In this document: piece after piece, positions 18,744 to 27,144 of the stretch
Position numbering within the stretch: position 1 is the stretch's first letter
How the letters are laid out: every line of letters begins with the position of its first letter
Assembly: GCA_014764605.1 (NCBI GenBank)
Contig: JACXWG010000010.1
Location: 1-42,390, forward strand
Direction of reading: 5' to 3'
Source of the DNA: Quinella sp. 1Q5
GTDB taxonomy: Bacteria; Bacillota; Negativicutes; Selenomonadales; Selenomonadaceae
DNA: 42,390 nucleotides
Notes under the pieces: generated by a model
Database searches by the model: none
What the model saw: only the letters and a program-made list of their open reading frames with translations
What the model was told of the DNA's origin: nothing
Translations under genes and position numbers: made by a program

Positions 18744-19952
18744 ATGGCAGAAAAGATTTATTCAAGCAAAATCGTCGAACTCGGCGGACAGGTTAGCGAC
18801 TTCATCGCGGCGGCGAATATGATCATCATGTTTGATGAGGCAATGGCTCTTCCCGAACTGCGCGATGCTTGCGTTATGCACACCGGCAACGAACTGACTG
18901 GCATGATTAAGCCTGGCGACGTTTACAAAATCGCGGGTACCGAGTTTAAAATTGTCAAGGTCGGCTCCGAAGTTCAGAAAAACTTGATGAACCTTGGACA
19001 CATTACGATTAAATTTGACGGCGGCGAAGGCGAACTCCTCGAAGGCTCCATTCACGTCGAAAACAAACCCGTTCCCGAAATCAAGCCTGGTCACATGATT
19101 GAAATCTTCAAGGCGGAAGATAAAAGAGTCGCGGACGGCTCGTGGCTCGGTCTCAAAGGCAAAACTGCGGTCGTAACGGGCGCGGCGTCTGGTATCGGCA
19201 AGGCTGTCGCTCAAGCCTTCCTAGACAACGGCGCAAATGTCGTAGTCTGCGACCTCAATCCCAATGAGCCTGAATTCAACATCACCGAGAACAGCGGCAA
19301 GGTTAAATACGTCATCACCAACGTAGCGGAGGCGGCAAGCGTTCAAGCTATGGTCAAGGTGGCTCTTGAGACCTTCGACAAGATTGATATTCTCGTCAAC
19401 AACGCCGGCATTAACATTCCGTGCTTGCTCGTCGACCCGAAGGATCCTCACGGCAAATACGAACTCAACGAAAAAATTTACGATAAAGTCACCGGCGTTA
19501 ATATCAAGGGCGTTTATCTCGTGGCGCAAGCTGTCGGTCATGAGATGGTTAAAGCTGGCGGCGGCGTTATCATCAACATGAGCTCGGAGTCTGGGCTTGA
19601 AGGTTCGGAAGGTCAGAGTATTTACGCGGCGACTAAAAATGCAGTCAACAGCTTCACTCGTAGCTGGGCGAAAGAACTCGGCAGATATAAAGTTCGCGTA
19701 GTCGGCATGGCTCCTGGAATCATGGAGGCGACTGGGCTTAGGACGCTCGCTTATGAGGAGGCATTAGCTTACACTCGCGGAATCACCGTTGACGACCTGC
19801 GCAAAGGTTATAGCTCAACTAAGACGACGCCTCTTGGACGTAGCGGCAAACTTTCCGAAGTAGCAGATGCAGTTGTTTTCCTTGCAAGCGATAGAGCCTC
19901 TTACGTCGACGGCGTGACTGTAAACGTTGCGGGCGGCAAAACTCGCGGTTAA
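18744..19952 (+). CDS. Fusion of PTS glucitol/sorbitol EIIA with SDR-family sorbitol-6-phosphate dehydrogenase-like enzyme
   Basis: N-terminal EIIA-Gut (ACVMHTGNELTGMIKPGDVYKIAG, LGHITIKFDG) continues in frame into SWLGLKGKTAVVTGAASGIGKAV...YAATKNAV...VDGVTVNVAGG. ATG at 18744; ORF-track start 18453 lies inside the upstream gene. Confidence 0.9.
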   Translation: MAEKIYSSKIVELGGQVSDFIAAANMIIMFDEAMALPELRDACVMHTGNELTGMIKPGDVYKIAGTEFKIVKVGSEVQKNLMNLGHITIKFDGGEGELLEGSIHVENKPVPEIKPGHMIEIFKAEDKRVADGSWLGLKGKTAVVTGAASGIGKAVAQAFLDNGANVVVCDLNPNEPEFNITENSGKVKYVITNVAEAASVQAMVKVALETFDKIDILVNNAGINIPCLLVDPKDPHGKYELNEKIYDKVTGVNIKGVYLVAQAVGHEMVKAGGGVIINMSSESGLEGSEGQSIYAATKNAVNSFTRSWAKELGRYKVRVVGMAPGIMEATGLRTLAYEEALAYTRGITVDDLRKGYSSTKTTPLGRSGKLSEVADAVVFLASDRASYVDGVTVNVAGGKTRG

Positions 19953-19971
19953 GCAATAAGGAGCAGTAAAA

Positions 19972-20643
19972 ATGTTTTGGAAAGATGATAAGTCTAAAAT
20001 GCGCGTGGCGGCGTCTCTCATGTCAGCGGACTTTGCACACTTGGCGGACGAGATAAGGCACGTGACTGACGCGGGCATTGAGCAAATTCATATCGAAGTT
20101 GGCGACGGCGTTTTCTCGCCAAATATCACGGTCGGTGCTCCAGTTGTAAAAAGTTTGCGCAAAGTCACCGAGGCAATATTCGAAGCCCACTTGATGACGA
20201 TAAAGCCCGAAGATAAAATCGTTGAGTTCGCGCAGGCGGGCGCAGACTTGATAACGTTTCATATCGAGGCGACCGAGCAAGCCCAAAGTGTTATTCATAA
20301 AATCAAAGGCGCAGGCTCCAAGGCGGGTATTGCACTCAATCCCGCGACGCCGCTTTGCATGATTGAAGAACTCCTCTATGACGTCGACGTTGTTTTACTC
20401 ATGACGGCGATTCCAGGCTCCGCGGGGCAACCTTTGCTTAAACATTCACTCGACAAGGTTAAACGACTTCATAACATTATCCGCGAAAACGATTACGGTT
20501 GTCTGCTGGAAGTTGACGGCGGCGTAACGATTGAAAACGCTCAAGCCTTGCGCGAGGCAGGTGCGAATATTCTCGTTTCTGGCACAGCCATTTACGAATC
20601 AACCGATGTTTGGGCTTCCGTCTCCATGCTTAAAGGCGAATAG
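19972..20643 (+). CDS. Ribulose-phosphate 3-epimerase-like protein (variant motif)
   Basis: SLMSADFAHL, IHIEVGDGVFSPNITVG, EAHLM, HIEA, LNPATPL, VDGGV; overall Rpe family. Confidence 0.85.
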   Translation: MFWKDDKSKMRVAASLMSADFAHLADEIRHVTDAGIEQIHIEVGDGVFSPNITVGAPVVKSLRKVTEAIFEAHLMTIKPEDKIVEFAQAGADLITFHIEATEQAQSVIHKIKGAGSKAGIALNPATPLCMIEELLYDVDVVLLMTAIPGSAGQPLLKHSLDKVKRLHNIIRENDYGCLLEVDGGVTIENAQALREAGANILVSGTAIYESTDVWASVSMLKGE

Positions 20644-20675
20644 CAACTTTTCCTCTCCACAACTCCCCCTAAATT

Positions 20676-20712
20676 AAAAAACCCTCTGGCAAATTGCTTG
20701 AGGGTTTATCTT
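20676..20712. terminator. Bidirectional terminator
   Basis: AAACCCTC-tggcaaattgctt-GAGGGTTT between convergent genes. Confidence 0.7.
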
Positions 20713-21998
20713 TTGAGATTAGCTTTAAGTTCGACGGTGAATTTGGTACCTTCGCCGAGTTTTGACGCCACGGAAATTTTTCCTTCGTGAAGCTTGACAA
20801 TCTCCGCCGCAATCGCCAAACCAAGACCGTTGCCGCCCATCTCACGCGAACGAGCCTTGTCCACGCGATAGAACCGTTCAAAGACCTTATCCAAATCTTC
20901 GGGCGCAATGCCAATGCCACTATCCATCACGGCGAACACTGCGCGGGTGTTGTCAGCCTTCTCCAAACGGACGAGCACTACGCCGCCTTCCAGCGTATAC
21001 TTAATCGCGTTGTCCACCAAAATAATTGCCAGTTGCTTAATCCGTTGTTCGTCGGCGTTAATCATAACCTTAGTAAAATTTTCGCCAGCGAGGCGGATAT
21101 TTTTTTTCTCGGCAATGGGCGTCATTGTACGAATCACTTGCTTTAAAATCTCCGTCAAGTCGAGGCGTTGAATCTTAACCTTTAGGGCGTTGTTGTCACT
21201 GCGGGCGACCATGAGCAAATCGCTAACGAGGTTGGTCATTTTCTTGACTTCGCTCTTTAAATCCTCAAGCACCTGCCGCAAGAAGGGTTCTTTAATCGAC
21301 GGGTCAGCCAACAGTAAGTCCGCCGAAGCCATGACGACTGCCAAGGGTGTCCTGAGTTCGTGGGAAGCGTCCGCCGCAAATTGTTTCTGCTTGTCGTAAG
21401 CCTCTTTGAGCGGAACCAACGCCCGACCCGCCATGTAGTAGCCGATTGCCGAGGAGATTAGCACCGCCACGAATCCCAAGACGACTTGCGCATAGGTTGC
21501 CTTTTGCAGTCCGGAATAAAGCGCGGTAACATCCTTGCCGACGTAAAGAGTTTGGGTGACGTTATCGGCGACGATTTGCTTTGAAGTCATCATCACGGTA
21601 TTAAGTTGCCCCGTCTCGTTGGAATGCTGGAAAACCTCGACCTCGCCCTCCGCAAGGTTGCCGCTCTCGATAACGTCCAATACAAACTGTTCAAGGCGGA
21701 AAGACGCCCGCTCGAAACGAATCAGTTGCTTGTTCTCGTTGAAGATATAGAAGAACAACCTATCGTTGGAAGAGCGGAAGTAGCGCGTTTCGTCGACGGA
21801 GATATTTGGGTTCTGCAAATAGAAAGTCTGCACCTCGGCGACACTGTTAGCCGCGTCCGATAGCTCCTGCGCCTGCTCGGAGAACATTGACCAATTCATC
21901 GCCATGTGCACGACGAAAATTATAACCGCCATGAAAACGCACATGATAAGCGCGTAAGCAAAGGCAAGCCGCCGCCGACTGCGCCCGAAGATTTCCAT
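20706..21998 (-). CDS. Sensor histidine kinase (EnvZ/PhoR-like, two TM)
   Basis: FAADASHELRTPLAVV H-box, VDNAIKYT N-box, DSGIGIAPEDL and GGNGLGLAIA. Confidence 0.95.
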   Translation of the reverse strand: MEIFGRSRRRLAFAYALIMCVFMAVIIFVVHMAMNWSMFSEQAQELSDAANSVAEVQTFYLQNPNISVDETRYFRSSNDRLFFYIFNENKQLIRFERASFRLEQFVLDVIESGNLAEGEVEVFQHSNETGQLNTVMMTSKQIVADNVTQTLYVGKDVTALYSGLQKATYAQVVLGFVAVLISSAIGYYMAGRALVPLKEAYDKQKQFAADASHELRTPLAVVMASADLLLADPSIKEPFLRQVLEDLKSEVKKMTNLVSDLLMVARSDNNALKVKIQRLDLTEILKQVIRTMTPIAEKKNIRLAGENFTKVMINADEQRIKQLAIILVDNAIKYTLEGGVVLVRLEKADNTRAVFAVMDSGIGIAPEDLDKVFERFYRVDKARSREMGGNGLGLAIAAEIVKLHEGKISVASKLGEGTKFTVELKANLKR

Positions 21999-22002
21999 TA
22001 AG

Positions 22003-22680
22003 TTAAGCCTCTAAACGATAGCCGATACCGCGAACCGTCTTAATTGCAATGCTGCCGTCGTCAACCTCCATAAGCTTCTTGCGTAGAATCTTCATGTAGG
22101 AATCAATGTTGTTGGAGGTGATGTCGCGTTCAAGTCCCCAGATACGGTCGAGGATAATATCACGCGGCACGACTACGCCGAGATTTTGCGCCAGCAGGTC
22201 GAAGATTTGGAATTCACGCGGCGAAAGCTGTATAACCTGGTCTTTGCGCATGAGAACTTTGGTTGTGCGGTTAAGGGTGAAATCGCCAATCTCAATGACT
22301 TCCTGCTGAATCTTCTGTGTGGAACGTCTGCCCAGTGCGCGGAGCCTTGCAAGCAATTCATCGAACTCGAACGGCTTAACGAGGTAATCGTCCGCGCCGG
22401 CGTCCAAACCCATAACCCTATCTTCGACGGTGTCTTTAGCCGTGAGCATGAGGATTGCCCGTTCGTAGCCCGCCTCGCGCAGTTGCCTGCAAGCATCCAG
22501 CCCGCTGACATTGGGCATCATCCAATCCAAAACCAAGATGTCGTACTCGGAGTACATCGCGTATTCAAAGATGTCCGCGCCGTTGGTTATCCACTCGACG
22601 TTGAATTTATTTTGCTGGAGCATGTACTCAATCAATTTGCCAAGGCGGCTGTCGTCTTCGGCAAGCAGGATTCTCATCAT
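22003..22680 (-). CDS. OmpR/PhoB-family response regulator
   Basis: MRILLAEDDSRLG, ILVLDWMMP, LTAKDTVEDRVMGLDAGADDYLVKPF, winged-helix C-terminus. Confidence 0.95.
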   Translation of the reverse strand: MMRILLAEDDSRLGKLIEYMLQQNKFNVEWITNGADIFEYAMYSEYDILVLDWMMPNVSGLDACRQLREAGYERAILMLTAKDTVEDRVMGLDAGADDYLVKPFEFDELLARLRALGRRSTQKIQQEVIEIGDFTLNRTTKVLMRKDQVIQLSPREFQIFDLLAQNLGVVVPRDIILDRIWGLERDITSNNIDSYMKILRKKLMEVDDGSIAIKTVRGIGYRLEA

Positions 22681-22746
22681 CTGTCAATCACTCCTGAAAT
22701 TTTTTCATGATTATATCAGATACTTTTTAAAAACACAATTCAAGCG

Positions 22747-22775
22747 TTGATATTGGCCGCGACAACTTTTATAAT
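22747..22775 (+). promoter_or_regulatory. Promoter of the 217-aa hypothetical gene
   Basis: TTGATA-17-TATAAT. Confidence 0.65.
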
Positions 22776-22802
22776 GGCGGAAACTTTTCAGGAGGAATCA
22801 TC

Positions 22803-23456
22803 TTGAAGGACGAGACTAAGACCAAACTTGCCGCATTGAACTTTGATAACTTGCCCGCGAACGTCGAAGGCTTCACGTTGAAGAGAGTTTACGCGGCGGA
22901 CGAGGACAAATTTATTTTCTTCACCTACGCCGACGACGCGACGCACTGCGTGATTAAAATTTACTTCCACGAGGAAACGCACGAGTTCAAAGTCAGCCAA
23001 CGAATCGGATTAACGGAGTTTTGCCTAACGAATTTCTTCACGGAAGACCTTACACACTTCAAAGAGCTGATTAGCTCGGAACTCGGCGGCGTGCTTAAAA
23101 ATCTGCGCGACATCAGAAATAAAAAGTTCAATGCCTTCCTGCGCGAGAAGAAAATTGATGCATGGAGCTACGGTTTGGAGTTGCCCGCGACGTTAGAAGG
23201 CTTTGAGCTGTTCATTAGTCCTGCCGCCCCCGTCGAAGTCACGAACGGTTCATTTATCATCATCAACTACGCCGACTTTGCCATAAACAGCGACTTCGTC
23301 CTTTACTACAACATTTATACTGACGAATTCAGCGGCGAGACTCGAATCAACAATGCCCCGCACGTCATTTACACTTTCGACGCTAAGACACTAGACGAGC
23401 TGACCGATAAGCTTAAGAATCACTTATCCGCCGAACTTAAAGCAATCCGGCAATAA
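22803..23456 (+). CDS. Hypothetical protein with two internal repeat domains
   Basis: Strong RBS CAGGAGG; LPANVEGFTL...FIFFTYADDA versus LPATLEGFEL...FIIINYADFA. Confidence 0.8.
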   Translation: MKDETKTKLAALNFDNLPANVEGFTLKRVYAADEDKFIFFTYADDATHCVIKIYFHEETHEFKVSQRIGLTEFCLTNFFTEDLTHFKELISSELGGVLKNLRDIRNKKFNAFLREKKIDAWSYGLELPATLEGFELFISPAAPVEVTNGSFIIINYADFAINSDFVLYYNIYTDEFSGETRINNAPHVIYTFDAKTLDELTDKLKNHLSAELKAIRQ

Positions 23457-23457
23457 A

Positions 23458-23488
23458 AAAACCCGTCGAACGACTCAACGGGCAAAGT
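23458..23488. terminator. Bidirectional terminator
   Basis: AAAAAAACCCGTcgaacgactcaACGGG between convergent genes. Confidence 0.5.
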
Positions 23489-23504
23489 TTTTATCGGGAA
23501 CGGT

Positions 23505-24890
23505 TTAATCTCTCTTGTAAGCGGTGATTTGCTTGTAGTGCTTCTTGAAGAACTCCTCGGCGACTTGCGGGAAGAGCGCGTAGCTCAGAACGTCTTCATC
23601 AGTCGGGTTAAGGTAGCCTTTGTTGATGAGTTCGTCCTTGAATTGCGCGAAGGTCTCGCCTTTAGCGTCCTCAACGGAGCAATCCTCAATGATTTGGTCT
23701 TCGGGAATCTTAAGCGTGTTGATGATGAAGTCACGGTCGACGGGGACGGGCGTGCGTCCGAATTTGCCGCGAACCATATCTTTGAACTCGTTAGGAACCA
23801 TCTTGTAGCGTTCGCCCGCCATGACGTTGAAAGTCGCCATAGTGCCGACGATTTGGCTTGACGGGGTGACGAGCGGCGGATAACCTGCATCTGCACGAAC
23901 GCGGGGCATTTCGTCGAGAAGGTCTTGATACTTATCCTCCATGCCCGCTTCCTTGAGCTGATTGGCAAGGTTGGAAAGCATACCGCCGGGGATTTGGAAG
24001 TCGAGAACATTGACGTTAATATCAAAGTAACCCTTCAGCCCGAATTCCTTAATAAGCTCCTGTTTGACGCCGAGGAAGTGTTTAGCAATGGGCGTCATAG
24101 CCTGACGGTCAAGCCCGGTGTCGCGTTCGTGCCCTTGGAGCATTGCTACGATAGTTTCAGTGCAAGGCTGGGACGTGTCACTTGAGAACGGGCTTAACGC
24201 GCAGTCAACGATGTCAACGCCCGCCTCAATCGCCTTAAGGTAAGTGGCATGACCAAAGCCCGATGTGCAGTGCGTGTGCAGTTCGACGGGAATATCGAGA
24301 CCGGCTTTGAGTTTCTTAACGAGGTCATCCGCGACGTAAGGGGCAAGCAAGCCGCTCATGTCCTTAATACAGACGGAGTGGCAACCCATCTCTTGAAGTT
24401 CCTTAGCAAGCTCCACGAACATTTCATTGGTATGGACGGGGCTAATCGTGTAGACTAAGCAACCTTGAACTTCGGGCTTTTCGGGGCAGGCAAGCGCAGC
24501 TTTAATCGCTACACGCAGATTGCGAACGTCGTTAAGGGCGTCGAAGATACGGAAGACGCCGATACCGTGTGCCGAGGCGTGCTGAACGAATTTTTCTACG
24601 ACATCGTTGGAATAGTGGTTGTAGCCCAAGAGGTTTTGTCCGCGCAGGAGCATTTGAATCGGAGTCTTGAGGTTCTTCTTAAGGTTATCGAGGCGTTCCC
24701 AAGGGTCTTCGTCCAAAAATCTTAAGCAACTGTCGAAGGTCGCGCCGCCCCAGGCTTCCAGAGCTTTATAGCCGATTTTATCGAGACTTGCCAGCATTGG
24801 CTCCATTTGACGATAGCGCATACGCGTGGCGAGCAACGATTGATGTCCGTCGCGCAAGACTGTTTCCATGATTTGAAGCGGTTTCGCCAT
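23505..24890 (-). CDS. Oxaloacetate decarboxylase alpha / transcarboxylase 5S / PycB-type carboxyltransferase, no biotinyl domain
   Basis: METVLRDGHQSLLATRMRYRQM, LRGQNLLGYNHYSNDVV, VELHTHCTSGFGHATYLKAIEAGVDIVDCALSPFSSDTSQP; ends at YKRD with no MKM biotin domain. Confidence 0.92.
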   Translation of the reverse strand: MAKPLQIMETVLRDGHQSLLATRMRYRQMEPMLASLDKIGYKALEAWGGATFDSCLRFLDEDPWERLDNLKKNLKTPIQMLLRGQNLLGYNHYSNDVVEKFVQHASAHGIGVFRIFDALNDVRNLRVAIKAALACPEKPEVQGCLVYTISPVHTNEMFVELAKELQEMGCHSVCIKDMSGLLAPYVADDLVKKLKAGLDIPVELHTHCTSGFGHATYLKAIEAGVDIVDCALSPFSSDTSQPCTETIVAMLQGHERDTGLDRQAMTPIAKHFLGVKQELIKEFGLKGYFDINVNVLDFQIPGGMLSNLANQLKEAGMEDKYQDLLDEMPRVRADAGYPPLVTPSSQIVGTMATFNVMAGERYKMVPNEFKDMVRGKFGRTPVPVDRDFIINTLKIPEDQIIEDCSVEDAKGETFAQFKDELINKGYLNPTDEDVLSYALFPQVAEEFFKKHYKQITAYKRD

Positions 24891-24929
24891 TTATTACACC
24901 CTCCTAAAGATTTTGTAATGTTTGCAACG

Positions 24930-24958
24930 ATTATAGATTTTCTTTATTGCAATGTCAA
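24930..24958 (-). promoter_or_regulatory. Perfect-consensus sigma70 promoter for the carboxyltransferase gene
   Basis: Minus strand TTGACA-17-TATAAT. Confidence 0.85.
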
Positions 24959-25025
24959 TTAGCGCGGCGAAATTTATAAATAGGACTTATGTTATGATTC
25001 TACTGAAAAAAATCTGTAAGGAATA

Positions 25026-25054
25026 TTGGCAAGCGGCGCAGGATTATGTATAAT
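25026..25054 (+). promoter_or_regulatory. minCDE promoter
   Basis: TTGGCA-17-TATAAT. Confidence 0.75.
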
Positions 25055-25093
25055 GCATGAGGAATCATTTTTAATTCATAGGCGGTGATCAAA

Positions 25094-25738
25094 ATGAGTG
25101 ATATAGTTACGATTAAGGGGCTAAAGTACGGCTTGCAGTTGACGTTCGCGAAGGGTGCGACGTTCGAGGCGGTGCAGGCGAATCTTCTTGACAAGCTCCA
25201 ATCGGGCAACGGCTTCTTTATTCGTGGGACGACGGTTTTTGTTCCCAAAGGTTATTTTGCCGAGGAACAGAACGAGGCTTTGCGCAAGATGTTTCATCGG
25301 CACGGAATGTTGTTCAGCACCGAGCTTAAGCGTCCGAATCTGGCTCCGCCCTCCCGTGACACTAACACCAAGGCTCCCGCGCAGAAGTTTAAAGAGACTG
25401 TCGAAGAAGCTCAAAAGATGATGGTGATAAATCATACGGTGCGCGGCGGGCAAGAGGTCAAAGCGAATTGCTCCGTGCTGATTTGCGGCAACGTCAATCC
25501 GGGGGCGCAAGTCATAGCGGGCGGCTCGATTGACATTCGCGGCACGTGCAGAGGTTTCGTTCATGCGGGAGCCTTCGGAGATAAGACAGCGTGCGTCGTG
25601 GCGGATAGGTTAATGCCCGCGCAAATTCGCATTGCCGACCTTATCGCCCGTGCTCCCGACGAGGACGTTAAAGCCAGTCAAGCTGAACGCGCCATGATTA
25701 GGGACAACATGATTATCTTTGAACCCGTTGCGCGTTAA
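25094..25738 (+). CDS. minC: Septum site-determining protein MinC
   Basis: MinC C-terminal beta-helix (VLICGNVNPGAQVIAGGSIDIRGTCRGFVHAGAFGD...ADRLMPAQIRIADLIARAP); followed by minD and minE. Confidence 0.93.
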   Translation: MSDIVTIKGLKYGLQLTFAKGATFEAVQANLLDKLQSGNGFFIRGTTVFVPKGYFAEEQNEALRKMFHRHGMLFSTELKRPNLAPPSRDTNTKAPAQKFKETVEEAQKMMVINHTVRGGQEVKANCSVLICGNVNPGAQVIAGGSIDIRGTCRGFVHAGAFGDKTACVVADRLMPAQIRIADLIARAPDEDVKASQAERAMIRDNMIIFEPVAR

Positions 25739-25762
25739 ATTTGTAATGAGAGGATAAATTTT

Positions 25763-26554
25763 ATGAGTCAGATTTTAGTAATCACGTCGGGCAAAGGCGG
25801 CGTAGGCAAGACGACTACCACGGCGAATATCGGAGTCGGACTTGCCATGCGCGGCAATAAGGTCGCCTTGATTGACACGGACACGGGGCTACGCAATCTC
25901 GACCTTTTGCTCGGCTTGGAGAATCGCATTTTGTATGACCTGGTTGACGTGACGAGCGGGCGCGTTGCTTATAAAAAAGCCCTCGTCCGTCATAAGAAGT
26001 ACGAGAACCTTTTCTTGTTGCCGACTTCGCAGGTTAAGGACAAGTCCGCCGTCAATCCCGAACAGCTCGTTACCCTCTGCGACGAGATGAAAAAGGAGTT
26101 CGACTTTATCATAATCGACTGCCCCGCCGGCATTGAACAGGGCTTTAAAACTGCGATAGCCGCCGCTGATACTGCGATAGTCGTAACCATGCCGGAGATT
26201 TCTGCCGTGCGCGATGCGGATAAGATTATCGGCGAGCTTGGTCGGGCGGACAAAGAGAATGTCAAACTTATCGTCAACAGAATTCGTCCGCAGATGGTCG
26301 AGAAGGGCGATATGCTCGACATGGGCGACATTGACGAAATTTTATCGGTTGCGTGCATTGGGCAAGTCCCCGACGATGAAAATGTAGTCGTGGCTACGAA
26401 CAGAGGCGAGCCCGTTATCACAATGAGCAACTCGACGGCGGGGCAAGCGTATAAAAATATCGTGGCTCGGCTTTGCGGCGAGAACGTCCCCTTTCTCAAG
26501 CCGCAAAAGGAAGGTTTCTTCGCTCGGCTGAAAAAACTTTTCGGCTTGCTGTAA
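25763..26554 (+). CDS. minD: Septum site-determining protein MinD
   Basis: ITSGKGGVGKTTTTANIGVGLA, deviant Walker A, IIDCPAGIEQGFKTAIAAAD. Confidence 0.97.
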   Translation: MSQILVITSGKGGVGKTTTTANIGVGLAMRGNKVALIDTDTGLRNLDLLLGLENRILYDLVDVTSGRVAYKKALVRHKKYENLFLLPTSQVKDKSAVNPEQLVTLCDEMKKEFDFIIIDCPAGIEQGFKTAIAAADTAIVVTMPEISAVRDADKIIGELGRADKENVKLIVNRIRPQMVEKGDMLDMGDIDEILSVACIGQVPDDENVVVATNRGEPVITMSNSTAGQAYKNIVARLCGENVPFLKPQKEGFFARLKKLFGLL

Positions 26555-26566
26555 GGAGGGCTGCCC

Positions 26567-26833
26567 ATGCTTGACGTTTTAAAGAGGGTCTTCGGTATGT
26601 CAGAAAAAAAATCCGGGGCGGTCGCTAAGGAACGTTTGCAAGTCGTCTTGATTCACGATCGCGCCAGCATATCGCCGGAGATTATGGAAAAGATTAAGGA
26701 AGAGATTATCGGCGTCCTGTCCAAGTACATGAACATAAACCGCAAGGACATGGAGATTTCTTTGGAAAATGATTCCGATTCGGTTGCGCTCGTCGCTAAT
26801 ATCCCGGTTAATTCGATGAGGCACGCGAGATAA
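26567..26833 (+). CDS. minE: Cell division topological specificity factor MinE
   Basis: AKERLQVVLIHDRASISPEIMEKIKEEIIGVLSKYMNIN. Confidence 0.95.
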   Translation: MLDVLKRVFGMSEKKSGAVAKERLQVVLIHDRASISPEIMEKIKEEIIGVLSKYMNINRKDMEISLENDSDSVALVANIPVNSMRHAR

Positions 26834-26843
26834 AAACTTCTAA

Positions 26844-26871
26844 GGGCGGTCAATGCGACCGTTCTTTTTTT
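26844..26871 (+). terminator. minCDE terminator
   Basis: GGGCGGTC-aatgc-GACCGTTCTTTTTTT. Confidence 0.75.
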
Positions 26872-26874
26872 GCC

Positions 26875-26903
26875 TTGATTCGGTTGTTGCGTTTGTGTAA
26901 AAT
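26875..26903 (+). promoter_or_regulatory. Promoter of the small-toxin mRNA
   Basis: TTGATT-17-TAAAAT directly after the minCDE terminator. Confidence 0.75.
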
Positions 26904-26951
26904 CAGCGTGTTACCGAGAACTCCTTCGGGTAACAGGAGGAGGTGGTAGAA

Positions 26952-27032
26952 ATGTTGGCGACTTTCGTCACGGCGGTCGCAGCAGGGGTGGTAATGCACA
27001 TCATCTGCAAGTGGCTTGACCGTCGCAGGTAA
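26952..27032 (+). CDS. 26-aa membrane peptide, Fst/Ldr-like type I toxin candidate (MLATFVTAVAAGVVMHIICKWLDRRR)
   Basis: AGGAGGAGG RBS 8 nt upstream, single TM and basic KWLDRRR tail resembling Fst/Ldr toxins, own promoter and terminator. Below the ORF-track cutoff. Confidence 0.8.
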   Translation: MLATFVTAVAAGVVMHIICKWLDRRR

Positions 27033-27070
27033 CAAAGCCCAATGGTTATCGTTAATCTATAAAACGAGCG

Positions 27071-27107
27071 AAAACCCCCGATGCCGAGTCGGGGGTTTTC
27101 TTTTTGG
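27071..27107. terminator. Bidirectional terminator shared by toxin mRNA and antisense RNA
   Basis: AAAACCCCCGA-tgccgag-TCGGGGGTTTT with U-tracts on both strands. Confidence 0.85.
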
Positions 27108-27144
27108 TAAAAATGTTGACGACCTATTGAGTTCTTTTTAAAAC
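27073..27144 (-). ncRNA. Predicted antitoxin RNA (RNA II-like)
   Basis: Minus promoter TTGCAA(27179..27174)-17-TAGACT(27156..27151) fires toward the shared terminator; RNA carries a sequence complementary to the toxin start region. Confidence 0.6.

Noticed and set aside
23505-24890. Missing biotinyl domain in the carboxyltransferase as an anomaly
   Set aside because: Carboxyltransferase subunits with a separate biotin carrier are known (transcarboxylase 5S, split OadA); not unusual enough to report as a finding.
27116-27144. Plus-strand promoter-like TTGACG-17-TAAAAC
   Set aside because: The -35 match lies inside the direct-repeat copy and would fire into a convergent porin terminator with no ORF behind it; more simply explained by the repeat.
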